The notes beneath the pieces were generated by a model, which saw only the letters and a program-made list of their open reading frames with translations, was not told where the DNA came from and did not search any database. This document shows, one piece after another, positions 1 through 10,656 of a stretch of DNA of 20,341 bases. Source of the stretch: Mnemiopsis leidyi (Eukaryota > Ctenophora > Tentaculata > Lobata > Bolinopsidae); assembly GCA_000226015.1 (NCBI GenBank), contig JH152988.1:32997-53337 (forward strand), given 5' to 3'. How positions within the stretch are numbered: position 1 is the first letter of the stretch; every line of letters begins with the position of its first letter. Both the position numbers and the translations under genes were made by a program.

Positions 1-2050
<2,050 letters not shown>

Positions 2051-2887
2051 ATAACCAAAGACTGATGTTGGTAGCGGAGTCCCTAAAGTGCCTGATCTAC
2101 CCCTTTGAATGGGACCATGTTTACGTTCCCATAGTACCAGCAACATCCCTTGACTTAATAGAGGCTCCCGTCACCTACATCATGGGTTTGTCCGCTAACC
2201 TGTCCTTAGAGGAGCAGGCAGATATCTGTGTCCTGGACATTGACAATAACAGATTGACGTTACCAGAGGATATCCCGAACTTGCCATACCGAGACGAGCT
2301 TGTTCATGCTATAACCTCTATTTTAGTGCGTCCTAATTCGTCCCAGCCCAGTGACCCGTTCTCAAGACTAAAACTTACCACCAACTTTTCCTCTGGTGAT
2401 AGCTCGACACAAAAAAATTGTGGCAGCAGCACATTTGGACAAAGACGGTTAAACCGCCCCCCTAAACTCAAACTAATCAGACAATGCAACGCAGAACTAA
2501 AAGATTCTCCCACAAATGAGGAAAAGTCACAACATTCATCAGTAATAAACCTGACCATCAGAAATCTTTTCTTAGACCACCTCTGCAAGATGTTACAAAA
2601 CTACGACAAGTTTGTCATTTACCCTCTCGATCGTAAAACCTGGGATGCTAACAGAGACAATCTTGACAATTTCGAACGGGACGTTTTTCTCTGCGATCAA
2701 GCGGAGCAGAACTTAACTTTCTTGTCTCGATTTTTAGAGACCCACATGTTTTCCTCATTTGTCGACTCGAAGATTTTGTGTTCTTTCAATGTTGCATCGG
2801 AGGCAATAGCTCACTTTGACAGCAGGATAGAAGAGTTAAGGAAAACTGCTGTTGATGAAGTGATAAAATCGCCTCCAGGTGTAGAAG
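2051..2887 (+). CDS. DENND5: DENND5 exon: C-terminal half of the cDENN and dDENN modules
   Basis: Long exon of 837 nt. It opens with DNQRLMLVAESL, continues with PFEWDHVYVPIVPA and then APVTYIMGL. These are the hallmark end of the DENN core, matching the vertebrate QRLM-VAE, HVYVPI-P and APVPY-MG signatures. It then gives a VLDIDNN segment and LPEDIPNLP, the dDENN entry. A low-complexity Ser/Asn/Lys linker follows around 2330-2540, then an alpha-helical dDENN stretch with FLSRFLETHMFSSFVD. The acceptor TTTTGCAG ends at 2050 (phase 1). The donor is AAG|GTAACC at 2888, with an alternative CAG|GTGTAG nine bases earlier in the same phase; both keep the downstream frame. Open reading continues past the donor to a TGA at 2989-2991, but this is intron. 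Confidence 0.88.
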
Positions 2888-5800
2888 GTAACCGCATCTT
2901 TGTATTAATTTTTTTTCCGCTAATTTACACTCAAACTTTTAGGCCTTTCTCTAAAGAAAAGTATAGCACTGTATTTTACAAGCCAGCGTGAACAATGACA
3001 GGGAATAATTTCAGTGAGGAAACCAACAGGATCCGCCAAAACTCCTTCCTTAAGCACGGGGTTGGTGGATATAGTCTGTCGGCCCCCGATCCAGTGCAGC
3101 AGTACGATACCTATAGGGGAGACCACGCCTACCAGCGACTTTCCCATTCTCAGATCACAGCTTCTCCTAGAACATGCATCCGACAAAACGTAAGTACAAT
3201 CATTTACAAGTAGATTCACCGATATGCCAACTAACTACCTAGTGTATTTATTTTGGCATTGCAAGGTTTTGTCTGCATCAAATCCTTTCATTTTAGGTCT
3301 GCTTCAATGTCCCGGAAACTTCTGAGACAAAGGTCGATAAAAGAAGCCAAAGCCAAGTTGGAACACAACAGTAACTCTCTAACCAGTCCTACTGTGAAGA
3401 AACACTTCCCTCTCGACACTGACGACTCCTTCGACAGGATGATGAAAGCACATGCTGACTTTACCAACCAGCTGCTAAAAGTATGAAGCTAGCTTTGTTT
3501 ACATAGAGTTTAAATAGAAGTGTACAATGTACATAGATATTAATTTTTGCCATTATGGAATGTTGTTTTTCGTGTTTACGATAAAACTCATGATCATTTA
3601 TTTTTACAGGACTGCAAAAATAAGATCAATCGTCTGCTTGTCCTCAAGATGGGACCAGAAGCACAGGGTCTTGGGTACGACTATGTTATTCGGGGAGTAG
3701 AGGAGAACAGTATGGTTGGTGCTATCTGTGATCTCGTCGAACGGGTCTGGTCACATGGACTTGTGATCAGAGATGGTAAAAGTGCTCTGTGGAATCAGCT
3801 CCGCCGACATTTGGACCGCTGGAAAGAGAAGCATCCTCAGTGTTCTCCTTGTAAGTGTTTACTTAGTTAGGATCTTTATAAATTACAATCATCGTGTTAA
3901 TGTTGTTGGCTTATCTTTTCAATTCTTCGGTTTGTGGTTAAGACTGCTGGGTTTTAAAGTCCAGCCACTCAGCCTCTACGGGTTCAACCAGCGAAGACGA
4001 CTCATTGGAAGATAACTACCGGACATCCGGAGTTTTCTTCCGGAGGAGCTCTCAGCAGACACCCAATCTTCCTCCGGAAATTTCGACTAACGAGCAGCTT
4101 TACATCGACATCAACAGTATCAAGAACCTGAGAATAATTCGAACTGATACTGGCAGGGCGAGGGCTTTTATCAGGTACAATTTAAATGTCTACAGACCCC
4201 CCACTTGGTATAATTTTTTTACAATAGGAATCTTTGGCCTTTGAAATGTGGCTCTCATTCTGCTATATGAAACTATAAAATCTGAGCTCTGACGCGGAGC
4301 TGAAGCTTTAAGCCTTTACGTTAAACATAACACGAATCCAGGTTGTTGATAGAGAAGCAGTGCTTGCAGCAGTACCTAGAGCTGATAACGAGCGATTTGG
4401 AGGTTCTCAGTAAGCGATACAAAGATTATGCCTTCCTGAGGGACGAGGAGAAAGTCGCCCCGTTTATAAAGTATCTCCTGACTCTGTCGGCTGTCCCCTT
4501 CACCTGTTTTACCGCCTCGTTCCCAAACATTAGTAAGTGTTTGGAGTTAAACTTGAATTCAAATTAAAGTTTTACAAAGCTATTCAATTTGCATAAAAAG
4601 ACTTATTATTTTCCCATTTTTTACCCTCACAAAAATTTCAGCGATCCAATACAAACTGTACATCGTAAATAGCAACAAGTTTAACGCCCAAAGCACAGCC
4701 AACGCTTGGGTCCTGTTGACTGGGGAGAAGGGGGATACTGGAGTGTACGGTCTACCTCGAGGAGAATCTATAGTGTCTCTAATGGTCAGTTTTTTAAACT
4801 ATTTCTAGGTCTTTCTTAGCTTTTTTGTCATTGAAGTGCTTGTCGTCTCCAAGATTGATAGTTTTACCTAAAACACTGACCCCCAGACGCGGAATCTTGG
4901 AGAGTTAAGATCGTTGAGAGTCGGTCACGATAACTCCGGCCTTTCTCCAGGGTGGTGTTTGGACCACATTCTTGTGGAGAACGTCCTAAACGGACACTGT
5001 ACTCTTTTCAGATGTGGCGGCTGGCTCAGCAGGTTTGTCTATAAATATAGCTCTATTCTTTAATTGTGCAACGTTTTTAAGTCGCGAATTTTTAATTTAT
5101 AAGTAATTCATCAGTCAGCGTAGAAAAGGTGATCTAAAAAGCACTGAACTATGTTTTAAGAATATATTGTTTTGATACTAACAAACTCAAAGTTCTGTGT
5201 AATGAAATTATTTAGTCAGTTTCCTTTGATATTAAAAGATCAAGAAGTGATTGATATAATGATATAAATTATACAATTACCAAAATTTCAACATCATTCT
5301 GAACTACGCTATTTTCAGGAGCAGTAGGGACGGAAGTATAGAGCGGCTCCTAATCGGAGAGAGGATGGACAGAAACGAATACAGAAACTTGAGAAACACC
5401 AGTCAGAAAGGTAATGCACTTGCTGTTTTGTCTCTGACACAAATAATCACTGTTTAAAAACAAATATCAATGCCATAAATTTAGTCATCACTTATCATTC
5501 ATGTGAAAACCGTTCTTCTCAAACTGGTAGAAATTGTAAGTAAATGTTGCACTGTCAACTCACAGTTGAAAGTCCGACCTTGGTTGGAAGCTTAGCAGAG
5601 AGTCTTCAACAAGACCTGACTATATTCAGTAACGGTGAGACGCCATCTCGTGCTTGTGCTTTAGTCCCCGGATTGTTCGTCCCAACTTCTATTTTTAAAA
5701 CATAGACAAGCCTCCATTGTTGATATTACAGTAAGTTAAGCTGACAATATTTATTAGCTTCGCTCTGTCAATTACCGAACTAGGAAAAATTGTTATTGAC

Positions 5801-8800
5801 GAACAATCTCGGGTGCTCCTATAACCTCTGCGTATCCAGTACCCTCTTGCTGCCAAACTTTTTCTATTCTAGCTGTTTTAGAATCGCTTCTATTCAAGAT
5901 GATCAATTACTGGTTCTCTTTATTTTTAGCAACAAAAGTTAATGTTCAGCGTAGTAAAGTAATCCTAATTGTTTCCTATGTATTTAATCGTTTTCTTATC
6001 GTCTACCTAGTTGTAGTGTAGTACCTTTTAGCCAGGCCATCGGTCCTTATCTGCTGCTTACTTTTTACATGCTGGATTGTGTGCCATCCTAACCTGTAAG
6101 TGTAACTAAAAAATGTAATAGACATGTCAACCCGCATGTAATTCTATCGACTGGCTGTTAAATTAGGACGAAGAATGAAATTCGAAATGTAGGTGTCAGA
6201 AGATCATGTCTCCTTGTGCTAGTGCTACAGCTTACTCAGTGTGAAATTGCCATGTTTTCTATGGCAGAGATGCCACTATATTACTGATATTATCGATAAT
6301 CCCTAGTCCGATGTAGAACTAATCCCTCTCCTCTCCACAGATCGGTCCCCACCAAGATTTCCCTCCTCCCTCAGAGTAGACGGTACTGTTAAAGCCCAGG
6401 AAATGTTAGCTACTGCTGTCAACTCCCTCGTCAGACACAGATATCGTAGTCAGGAATCTGATGGTAAGTCCAGAACAAATAGGGTAGCAATAGAACTAAG
6501 AATCTTGTTAGAGCTCAGCGAGACCTGTGATTATTCTTTGTCAACATTTTATCGACGTCGTTTAAAGAATGGTATTTTTAGGGAAGGATCACCAGCACAA
6601 GTTTCACGTATCAGTGTAGCTCGATATTGAATGGGTTGTATCAAGTTCTCGTTAATCACTCACGTTCACGTTACACAGAAAACTTTTTACCCTTCGCCAG
6701 AAATACTGTTCGTCAAATAACCCCCAACATCTAACCGTACCACAACAGAACTCTCCCTCCCCAGGAACGCTTGTGGCACTGCTCTGTGGACCACAAGGAC
6801 TAGTTCCCGCCCTACAAGGTCTCCTGAGCGCGGGTCTTCGTCCCACTTCCCGATTCAACAGGGGAACTCCCCTTGTCTGGGAGTTTGTACACAAGGTCTA
6901 CCTGGAGGTGTCTGAGGTGAACACCTGTCACCCAGATCAGCCTGCAATACAGAGTTTCGTTAAGTGCGTCCAGCTACTTATGCGACCTAGCTGTAGTAGG
7001 TGAGTGTTTATCTGTCTGCGTTAAGTGCGTCCAGCTACTCATGCGACCTAGCTGTAGTAGGTGAGTGTTTATCTGTCTGCGTTAAGTGCGTCCAGCTACT
7101 CATGAGACCTAGCTGTAGTAGGTGAGTGTTTATCTGTCTGCGTTAAGTGCGTCCAGCTACTCATGCGACCTAGCTGTAGTAGGTGAGTGTTTATCTGTCT
7201 GCTTAATTTTAAGTCGGTTTGGTTTTGATGTTCAGTAAAACTCCTCAGTTTGAAGAACTGAAGTCTTGTATTAATTGATCCTATTAAATAAGTCAGCGTC
7301 TACCAAACAAACGATAATATGGTTCCCTACGGATTGATCTGTCAATTGTTCTGCTCCAATACAGGGATACAGTCCTTATACGGAGTCGGTAAACGCTACT
7401 TAGTTTGAGCAGTGAGAGTATTTGTTCAGATGTAATAAAACAGTGTTCATATTGAAGCAACTGTAGTAAGAATACATGTGTATTGTGTAACAGCTAATAT
7501 CGGAGAGGTTATATTTCCATGTTGCGCTAGAGGCACTGTTCATCACATTAATACCGGTTTTTAAGTTGTTCGTTTCCAATGTAGTCAAGGTTGAGATTGT
7601 CTTGTCTGGTCCACAGCTTTTTCTGTTCTTCAAGTCTTCAATGAACTAAACAATTTAGAGCAATGAACATTCCTTTATGTTTCAACTTGGGGTCCGTTCG
7701 TGAAATCCTAAATGATGAACTTTCATTTCTGAAGACATGGCTGCCTACCTGGTTATACATCATGGGTTTGACGTTAAAAATAAACTTGATCAGTTTCTTT
7801 GCCGGCTACATGGAAGACGAATATCTGGCTGGTATAGGCCTGGGTTCAACCTTGCTTATCGCCACAGATCTCTTTCTCGTCGGGTTTACTTCAGTATTTG
7901 ACGTTTACGGACCCCAGCTGTGTGGTAGAGGATTACACAGTCAGTTAAGCAGACTTATGGTTAAAGTTCTACTACAAGGGTTGACAACTTTCCTCATGTT
8001 GACTCCCATCTTTGTTGGAATGTATTATAGTATCAGGTACATTCCACTGATTGGTGAGGATGAGGAATCTGCTGATATCAAGCGCATTGCGGAGAGGTTT
8101 CTCATTTTATCCACCGGTCTGTGTCCACTTGACTACGTTATAGGAGTTTTCTTCAAGTTTCTTATCCAACACCGAGCAACGTCAACTGTTTACGGGTTTA
8201 CTGTCATCTTGATATTCGTTCAATGTCTTCTCGGTTACATTTTTGTTGTCCTATTCAAGATGAAAACAGAGGGTATAATTTTCAGTAGTCTCTTCAGCAG
8301 GCTCCTTACAATAGTCCTGTCAATGATGACCATGTTTTACAACAGGACAAAGTGGCAGCTCAGTATCAGGCAGGTTTTCACTAGTCGGGTTTTCCAAAAC
8401 TTTTGGAAAATGACTAAGAAAGGAGTTGCTAGCGGACTGATGCTCCTTTTCACGATATTTACTTTCACAGTGGCAGTGTTTCTAAGTCAAGTGCGAGGTA
8501 GGGTGTCTCTAGAGGTGATCACCGTGGCTCTGTACTACTCAGGCATCTCCTTATCAGCAGGCGCAGCTGTAGCCGTTACTTCTGCCGTCCAGATCGGCAA
8601 TGCACTGGGTTCTAAAGATGAAGCTGAAACACGTTACAAGATAAAGTTAAGTGTTGCGAACTTGTTTGCAGAACGGGTAATCTTCCTTGTGGTAATGTTC
8701 CTAACTAGACGCTGGTATTACAGCTTGTTTACTCACGACCGGATTGTGATCTCCGATCTGATGGAGTCTGGCTATATCTACGCTGGCATGATCACATTTG

Positions 8801-9618
8801 CCTCCATACAGGAAGTGTTGGCCGGGGGTGTTCTCCTCGCTTTTGGCAAAACGTCCTTGATATCTTCTTTAACTATTGCTTGTTCGTGCTTGGTAGGGCT
8901 ACCTCTAACGCTGGGTCTAGTTTTCACGACTGATTTGACAGCCATAGCTTTCTTCTCGGCTATGTTGGTGGAGAAAGGCATAGCTATTGTGGCAAGTTGT
9001 TTCATCGTTGTAAGGTTAGATTTGTCTGTAGAAATAGCCAAATGTGCTGCTAGGTTAGAAAAGGAAGTGTCAGATATTAATTTGGACGAAACCGATGGTC
9101 TGCTTTTTTCTAACCCTGTCAACTCTGATCAACATTCAATCAATTCTCCTTGAGGTACATACTGCAAAATAAGGAGCGATCTAAGTAAAAAGATCGCAAA
9201 CATGTTGTATAATAGATTTTTTGTGCTTTTCAAAAGTCAAAGCTTTTCATCACTGTTGTCAATAAGACTGAACAAGAACACTACGCGTTATGTCCGGTAT
9301 AGAAGAAAGAAGAGTTACCCAGCCAGTAGCCAGTATCATGAATGAACCTAGTTTATGATAATTTTAACATGATCCATTATTTTCAGTGTTGGACTAGACG
9401 GAAAGTTCCAGACTTTAATCTGTCTTGGAGTACGAGACGGAGTTCTTCACCGCTGGTTCTACATGATGAGTCAGAGTCTGGCTGCCTCCAAGTGTTACGA
9501 TAACACCGGCATCTTCAAGCAGGACTCCATGTTAGGTGAAATTATGGGACTTCTCAAGATTTTAGAAGATTTGAGTATACCCGTGGACGTATCATTAATT
9601 CATCAGACAGAGAGATAG
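2051..9618 (+). CDS. DENND5: DENND5-like Rab guanine-nucleotide exchange factor (3' part, 13 exons)
   Basis: Multi-exon gene for a DENN-RUN-PLAT-RUN protein of the DENND5A/B (Rab6-interacting protein 1) family. In vertebrates these act at Golgi/endosome membranes as Rab GEFs and Rab6 effectors. Exons: 2051-2887, 3015-3189, 3297-3480, 3610-3850, 3973-4174, 4342-4532, 4642-4784, 4887-5032, 5319-5410, 5566-5634, 6341-6463, 6765-6999, 9387-9618. All introns are GT-AG and each donor phase matches the next acceptor. The total, 2870 nt, closes in frame on TAG at 9616-9618, giving about 956 codons. Human DENND5A is near 1290 residues, so about 330 N-terminal residues are missing upstream. The first visible exon enters in phase 1, so an apparent TTG start at 2020 is intron read-through. 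The last intron contains the MATE gene. Family assignment is secure; A versus B does not apply, since invertebrates usually have one copy. The least certain junctions are the first donor (2878 or 2887) and the second acceptor. Confidence 0.9.
3015..3480 (+). CDS. DENND5: DENND5 exons: linker and start of the first RUN domain
   Basis: Two exons, 3015-3189 and 3297-3480. The first is easily misread. The ATG-starting frame at 2995 is open, but its donor phase (0) does not fit the next acceptor. The frame read from the acceptor AATTTCAG at 3014 is open throughout (RKPTGSAKTPSLSTG... to LLLEHASDKT) and gives phase 1 in and phase 2 out, matching both neighbours. I therefore prefer it. The second exon reads SASMSRKLLRQRSIKEAKAK and ends FDRMMKAHADFTNQLLK at AAA|GTATGA. 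This matches the DENND5 segment just before RUN1, where vertebrates have an NWKF-EGLLKEC-type sequence. The acceptor before 3015 lacks a strong pyrimidine tract, so its exact position is uncertain. Confidence 0.7.
3610..4532 (+). CDS. DENND5: DENND5 exons: first RUN domain
   Basis: Three exons, 3610-3850, 3973-4174 and 4342-4532. The first gives LLVLKMGPEAQGLGYDY, then GVEENSMVGAICDLVERVW and SHGLVIRDGKSALW. This is the RUN1 start; RUN1 of DENND5 binds active Rab6 in vertebrates. The second is a Ser-rich insert followed by SIKNLRIIRTDTGRARAFIR, and the third is LLIEKQCLQQYLELI then LSKRYKDYAFLRDEEK, the helical end of RUN1. Donors are CTT|GTAAGT, CAG|GTACAA and TTA|GTAAGT. Acceptors are CACTCAG, AATCCAG and, for the next exon, ATTTCAG. 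Phases run 0-1, 1-2 and 2-1. The TDTGRARAFIR motif is strongly conserved with vertebrate DENND5. Confidence 0.9.
4642..5410 (+). CDS. DENND5: DENND5 exons: PLAT domain
   Basis: Three exons, 4642-4784, 4887-5032 and 5319-5410, encode a PLAT beta-sandwich (polycystin-1, lipoxygenase, alpha-toxin fold), usually a membrane- or partner-binding module. Visible landmarks are ANAWVLLTGEKGDTG, then TRNLGELRSLRVGHDNSG and LSPGWCLDHILVENV. A FRCGGWLS strand and RDGSIERLLIGERM follow. The VGHDNSG-x3-GW-LD core is the classic PLAT signature. Splice phases run 1-0, 0-2 and 2-1. The intron between the second and third of these exons (5033-5318) is AT-rich and shows nothing further. Confidence 0.9.
5566..6463 (+). 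CDS. DENND5: DENND5 exons: inter-domain linker
   Basis: Two small exons. 5566-5634 reads VESPTLVGSLAESLQQDLT and ends in phase 1 at ACG|GTGAGA. 6341-6463 reads DRSPPRFPSSLRVDGTV, then EMLATAVNSLVRHRYRSQ, and ends at ATG|GTAAGT. The first is weakly conserved and rests on splice sites and phase: acceptor AACTCACAG at 5565, open for its whole 69 nt. The second follows a strong pyrimidine tract (CCCTCTCCTCTCCACAG, ending at 6340). The 706-bp intron between them contains a MITE-like inverted repeat. Confidence 0.72.
5660..5817. repeat. MITE-like inverted repeat in a DENND5 intron
   Basis: CCCCGGATTGTTCGTC near 5665-5681 and GACGAACAATCTCGGG near 5798-5813 are inverted, with weaker pairing continuing inward (CTATTTTTA against AAAAATTG). 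About 155 bp separates the outer ends and there is no coding content. Confidence 0.55.
6765..6999 (+). CDS. DENND5: DENND5 exon: start of the second RUN domain
   Basis: This exon reads GTLVALLCGPQGLVPALQGL, then RFNRGTPLVWEFVHKVY, and ends KCVQLLMRPSCS. It is the N-terminal half of RUN2, with the invariant L-CG---L---L--LF-type opening and a W-F/hydrophobic helix. The acceptor is CTCCCTCCCCAG at 6764; the donor is TAG|GTGAGT at 7000, phase 2. The last 41 coding bases and the donor form the first unit of a 61-bp tandem array. Reading through the donor meets TGA at once (7001-7003), so a downstream donor copy would truncate the protein. Confidence 0.88.
6959..7202 (+). repeat. 61-bp tandem repeat, four copies, duplicating an exon end and its splice donor
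   Basis: Four units start at 6959, 7020, 7081 and 7142. They differ at only a few bases, for example ACTTATG in unit 1 against ACTCATG in units 2 and 4, and CATGAG in unit 3. Each unit carries about 41 bp of the RUN2 exon end plus an intact TAG|GTGAGT donor (GT at 7000, 7061, 7122 and 7183). Copies 2-4 are intronic if the first donor is used. Their near-identity means the expansion is recent. Confidence 0.97.
7203..7662. other. Intron segment upstream of the nested MATE gene
   Basis: This lies between the duplicated donor array and the MATE start codon, and is presumably where the promoter of the nested gene would lie. I see no canonical TATA box at a sensible distance. A short upstream ATG (7640) gives a two-codon reading frame. 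An acceptor-like AATTTAG ends at 7658, only four bases before the MATE ATG, and would remove that upstream ATG if used. Confidence 0.4.
7663..9153 (+). CDS. MATE-family (SLC47-like) multidrug/toxin extrusion transporter, intronless
   Basis: Complete 496-residue reading frame with an ATG in purine context (GAGCAATG). Hydropathy by eye gives about 12 membrane segments (near 28-48, 58-78, 100-122, 143-165, 175-198, 203-225, 254-276, 283-305, 328-347, 369-393, 398-420, 425-450), the standard two-bundle MatE plan. Family marks are VGFTSVFDVYGPQLCGRG (residues 73-90), matching the S-x3-D-x3-Q--G element of bundle 1, and VQIGNALGSKDEAE (309-322) in bundle 2. The tail is acidic and hydrophilic. Family members exchange H+ or Na+ for organic cations across plasma or vesicle membranes. 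Aligned by eye to mammalian MATE1, the TM7/TM8 glutamates are replaced (T264, T269, Y291); E384 may correspond to the remaining TM10 acid. Substrate and coupling are therefore unknown. The gene sits inside the last DENND5 intron in the same orientation. The absence of introns suggests retrocopy origin or lineage-wide intron loss. Family call firm, subfamily not. Confidence 0.9.
   Translation: MNIPLCFNLGSVREILNDELSFLKTWLPTWLYIMGLTLKINLISFFAGYMEDEYLAGIGLGSTLLIATDLFLVGFTSVFDVYGPQLCGRGLHSQLSRLMVKVLLQGLTTFLMLTPIFVGMYYSIRYIPLIGEDEESADIKRIAERFLILSTGLCPLDYVIGVFFKFLIQHRATSTVYGFTVILIFVQCLLGYIFVVLFKMKTEGIIFSSLFSRLLTIVLSMMTMFYNRTKWQLSIRQVFTSRVFQNFWKMTKKGVASGLMLLFTIFTFTVAVFLSQVRGRVSLEVITVALYYSGISLSAGAAVAVTSAVQIGNALGSKDEAETRYKIKLSVANLFAERVIFLVVMFLTRRWYYSLFTHDRIVISDLMESGYIYAGMITFASIQEVLAGGVLLAFGKTSLISSLTIACSCLVGLPLTLGLVFTTDLTAIAFFSAMLVEKGIAIVASCFIVVRLDLSVEIAKCAARLEKEVSDINLDETDGLLFSNPVNSDQHSINSP
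9176..9197 (+). other. Short hairpin just after the MATE stop codon
   Basis: GCGATCT at 9176-9182 and AGATCGC at 9191-9197 form a perfect 7-bp stem with an A-rich 8-base loop, 22 bases after the MATE stop. It may be a 3'UTR element, but a stem this short can arise by chance. No AATAAA follows closely. Confidence 0.35.
9387..9618 (+). CDS. DENND5: DENND5 terminal exon: end of the second RUN domain
   Basis: The acceptor TTATTTTCAG ends at 9386. Splicing from 6999 (AG|T) gives SCSS then VGLDGKFQTLICLGVRDGVL and HRWFYMMSQSLAASKCYD, followed by SMLGEIMGLLKILEDL and a short tail ending HQTER before TAG at 9616. GKDGKF-LVCLGARD and L--L-VLQ-L--F are the matching vertebrate DENND5 features, so this exon belongs to the gene whose previous exon lies 2.4 kb upstream, on the far side of the MATE gene. 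Confidence 0.9.
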
Positions 9619-9835
9619 CCGTTGTTATACCTAGTTTTTCTTACCACGTAGAGCGCTTAAGGTTGTTTTATGTTTTAATATTTATACGTCTTAGTTTTCG
9701 AAGTTCGACCAAGTCAAATGTCGACAGTTTTTCCTTAAAATTTAGATGTCGAAAGTTGTGGTACTACCCTGATTTGCTGCTATTTTAAAAACAATTGTCT
9801 ACATTTATTTTAATTAAGAATATATTTTATTCATG

Positions 9836-9841
9836 AATAAA
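9836..9841 (+). terminator. Polyadenylation signal AATAAA, candidate for DENND5
   Basis: A canonical AATAAA lies 218 bases after the DENND5 stop in an AT-rich 3'UTR. It is the first canonical hexamer I found after the stop. Transcripts of the nested MATE gene may share it, since no canonical signal lies between the MATE stop and the last DENND5 exon. Confidence 0.5.
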
Positions 9842-10549
9842 ATTTACTGATATGAAACTTTCTAACTTAAGAGATCTACAGTTTTATAACAGTAAGAATG
9901 TATGATTTCATTTGAAATCATAATGTTGTTGAGATAATATCCGTCTACGTTTATTATACGTATAGCATTTGTCTCTTCCAAAGAGAAGCAATAGCAAATG
10001 GCGCGAGTTGGGTATCACCGAAACAAATAAAATGTCAATATTTTATTATGCAAAATTTTTATCATTTATAATGACTAAATCCTATTATGTTAGTATATTT
10101 TGACGATTAAAACCAGATTTATTGCTGCTGCTTTATATGCATTTGTAATTAAAATTTGCAGAAAACTCTTAATATCATTAATTCAGTTATTTCTTTGATA
10201 ATTTTAACAAATAATCGGAACGATTTTTCTCGGAAGCATGTGTATTACTAATTAAGTATTGCTAACATCTGTACAATTTGACAATGTAAAAATAATTTCT
10301 ACAACATTTTCATCAACGTAATTATGTGTGATCAATTAGTTATTGTATCGAAGCACCAACTGATTCTGAATATCAATATCATCTAAAAGTTAAGTCAGCG
10401 AAGGTCAACTTAATCAGACAGGTTACCATTGGCACTATTGTTATTGTTTCAATTTCATCTCAATTTTCTGTCGTATAACTATTAACTGTTACGTGAAACC
10501 GCATAAAATTTAGTAGCAGCATTGTTTAATTGTTGAATTCTTTTTGTTC
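9842..10549. other. AT-rich intergenic DNA
   Basis: No open frame of note and no recognisable repeat, with stops throughout on both strands. Confidence 0.5.
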
Positions 10550-10651
10550 AAATTTAGTAGCTTTGTTGACTTTCTCTGTCGACTTGAAAATGAGTTTTTT
10601 AGGAAACGCATTTTCAAGTCTACAGAGGAAATCAACAAAGCTACTTAATTT
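10550..10651. repeat. Long imperfect hairpin, about 43-bp arms (MITE-like or fold-back)
   Basis: The left arm 10550-10592 begins AAATTTAGTAGCTTTGTTGA and the right arm 10609-10651 ends CAACAAAGCTACTTAATTT. The arms pair over about 43 positions with a handful of mismatches around a 16-base loop. Partial pairing continues a few bases beyond both ends. No target duplication is obvious. It could be a MITE or a structured RNA; I favour a mobile-element remnant. Confidence 0.8.
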
Positions 10652-10656
10652 GAAGA

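Noticed and set aside
2304-2588. Minus-strand 94-codon frame
   Set aside because: Shadow of the DENN-domain exon on the opposite strand.
2995-3213. 72-codon ATG frame as an exon
   Set aside because: Donor phase does not match the following exon; the frame shifted by one base does.
8778-9122. Minus-strand 114-codon frame
   Set aside because: Antisense shadow of the MATE coding region.
7663-9153. MATE gene as horizontal transfer from bacteria
   Set aside because: Intronless, but the sequence features resemble eukaryotic SLC47-type proteins and codon use looks like the neighbours; no bacterial context. Retrocopy or intron loss is simpler.
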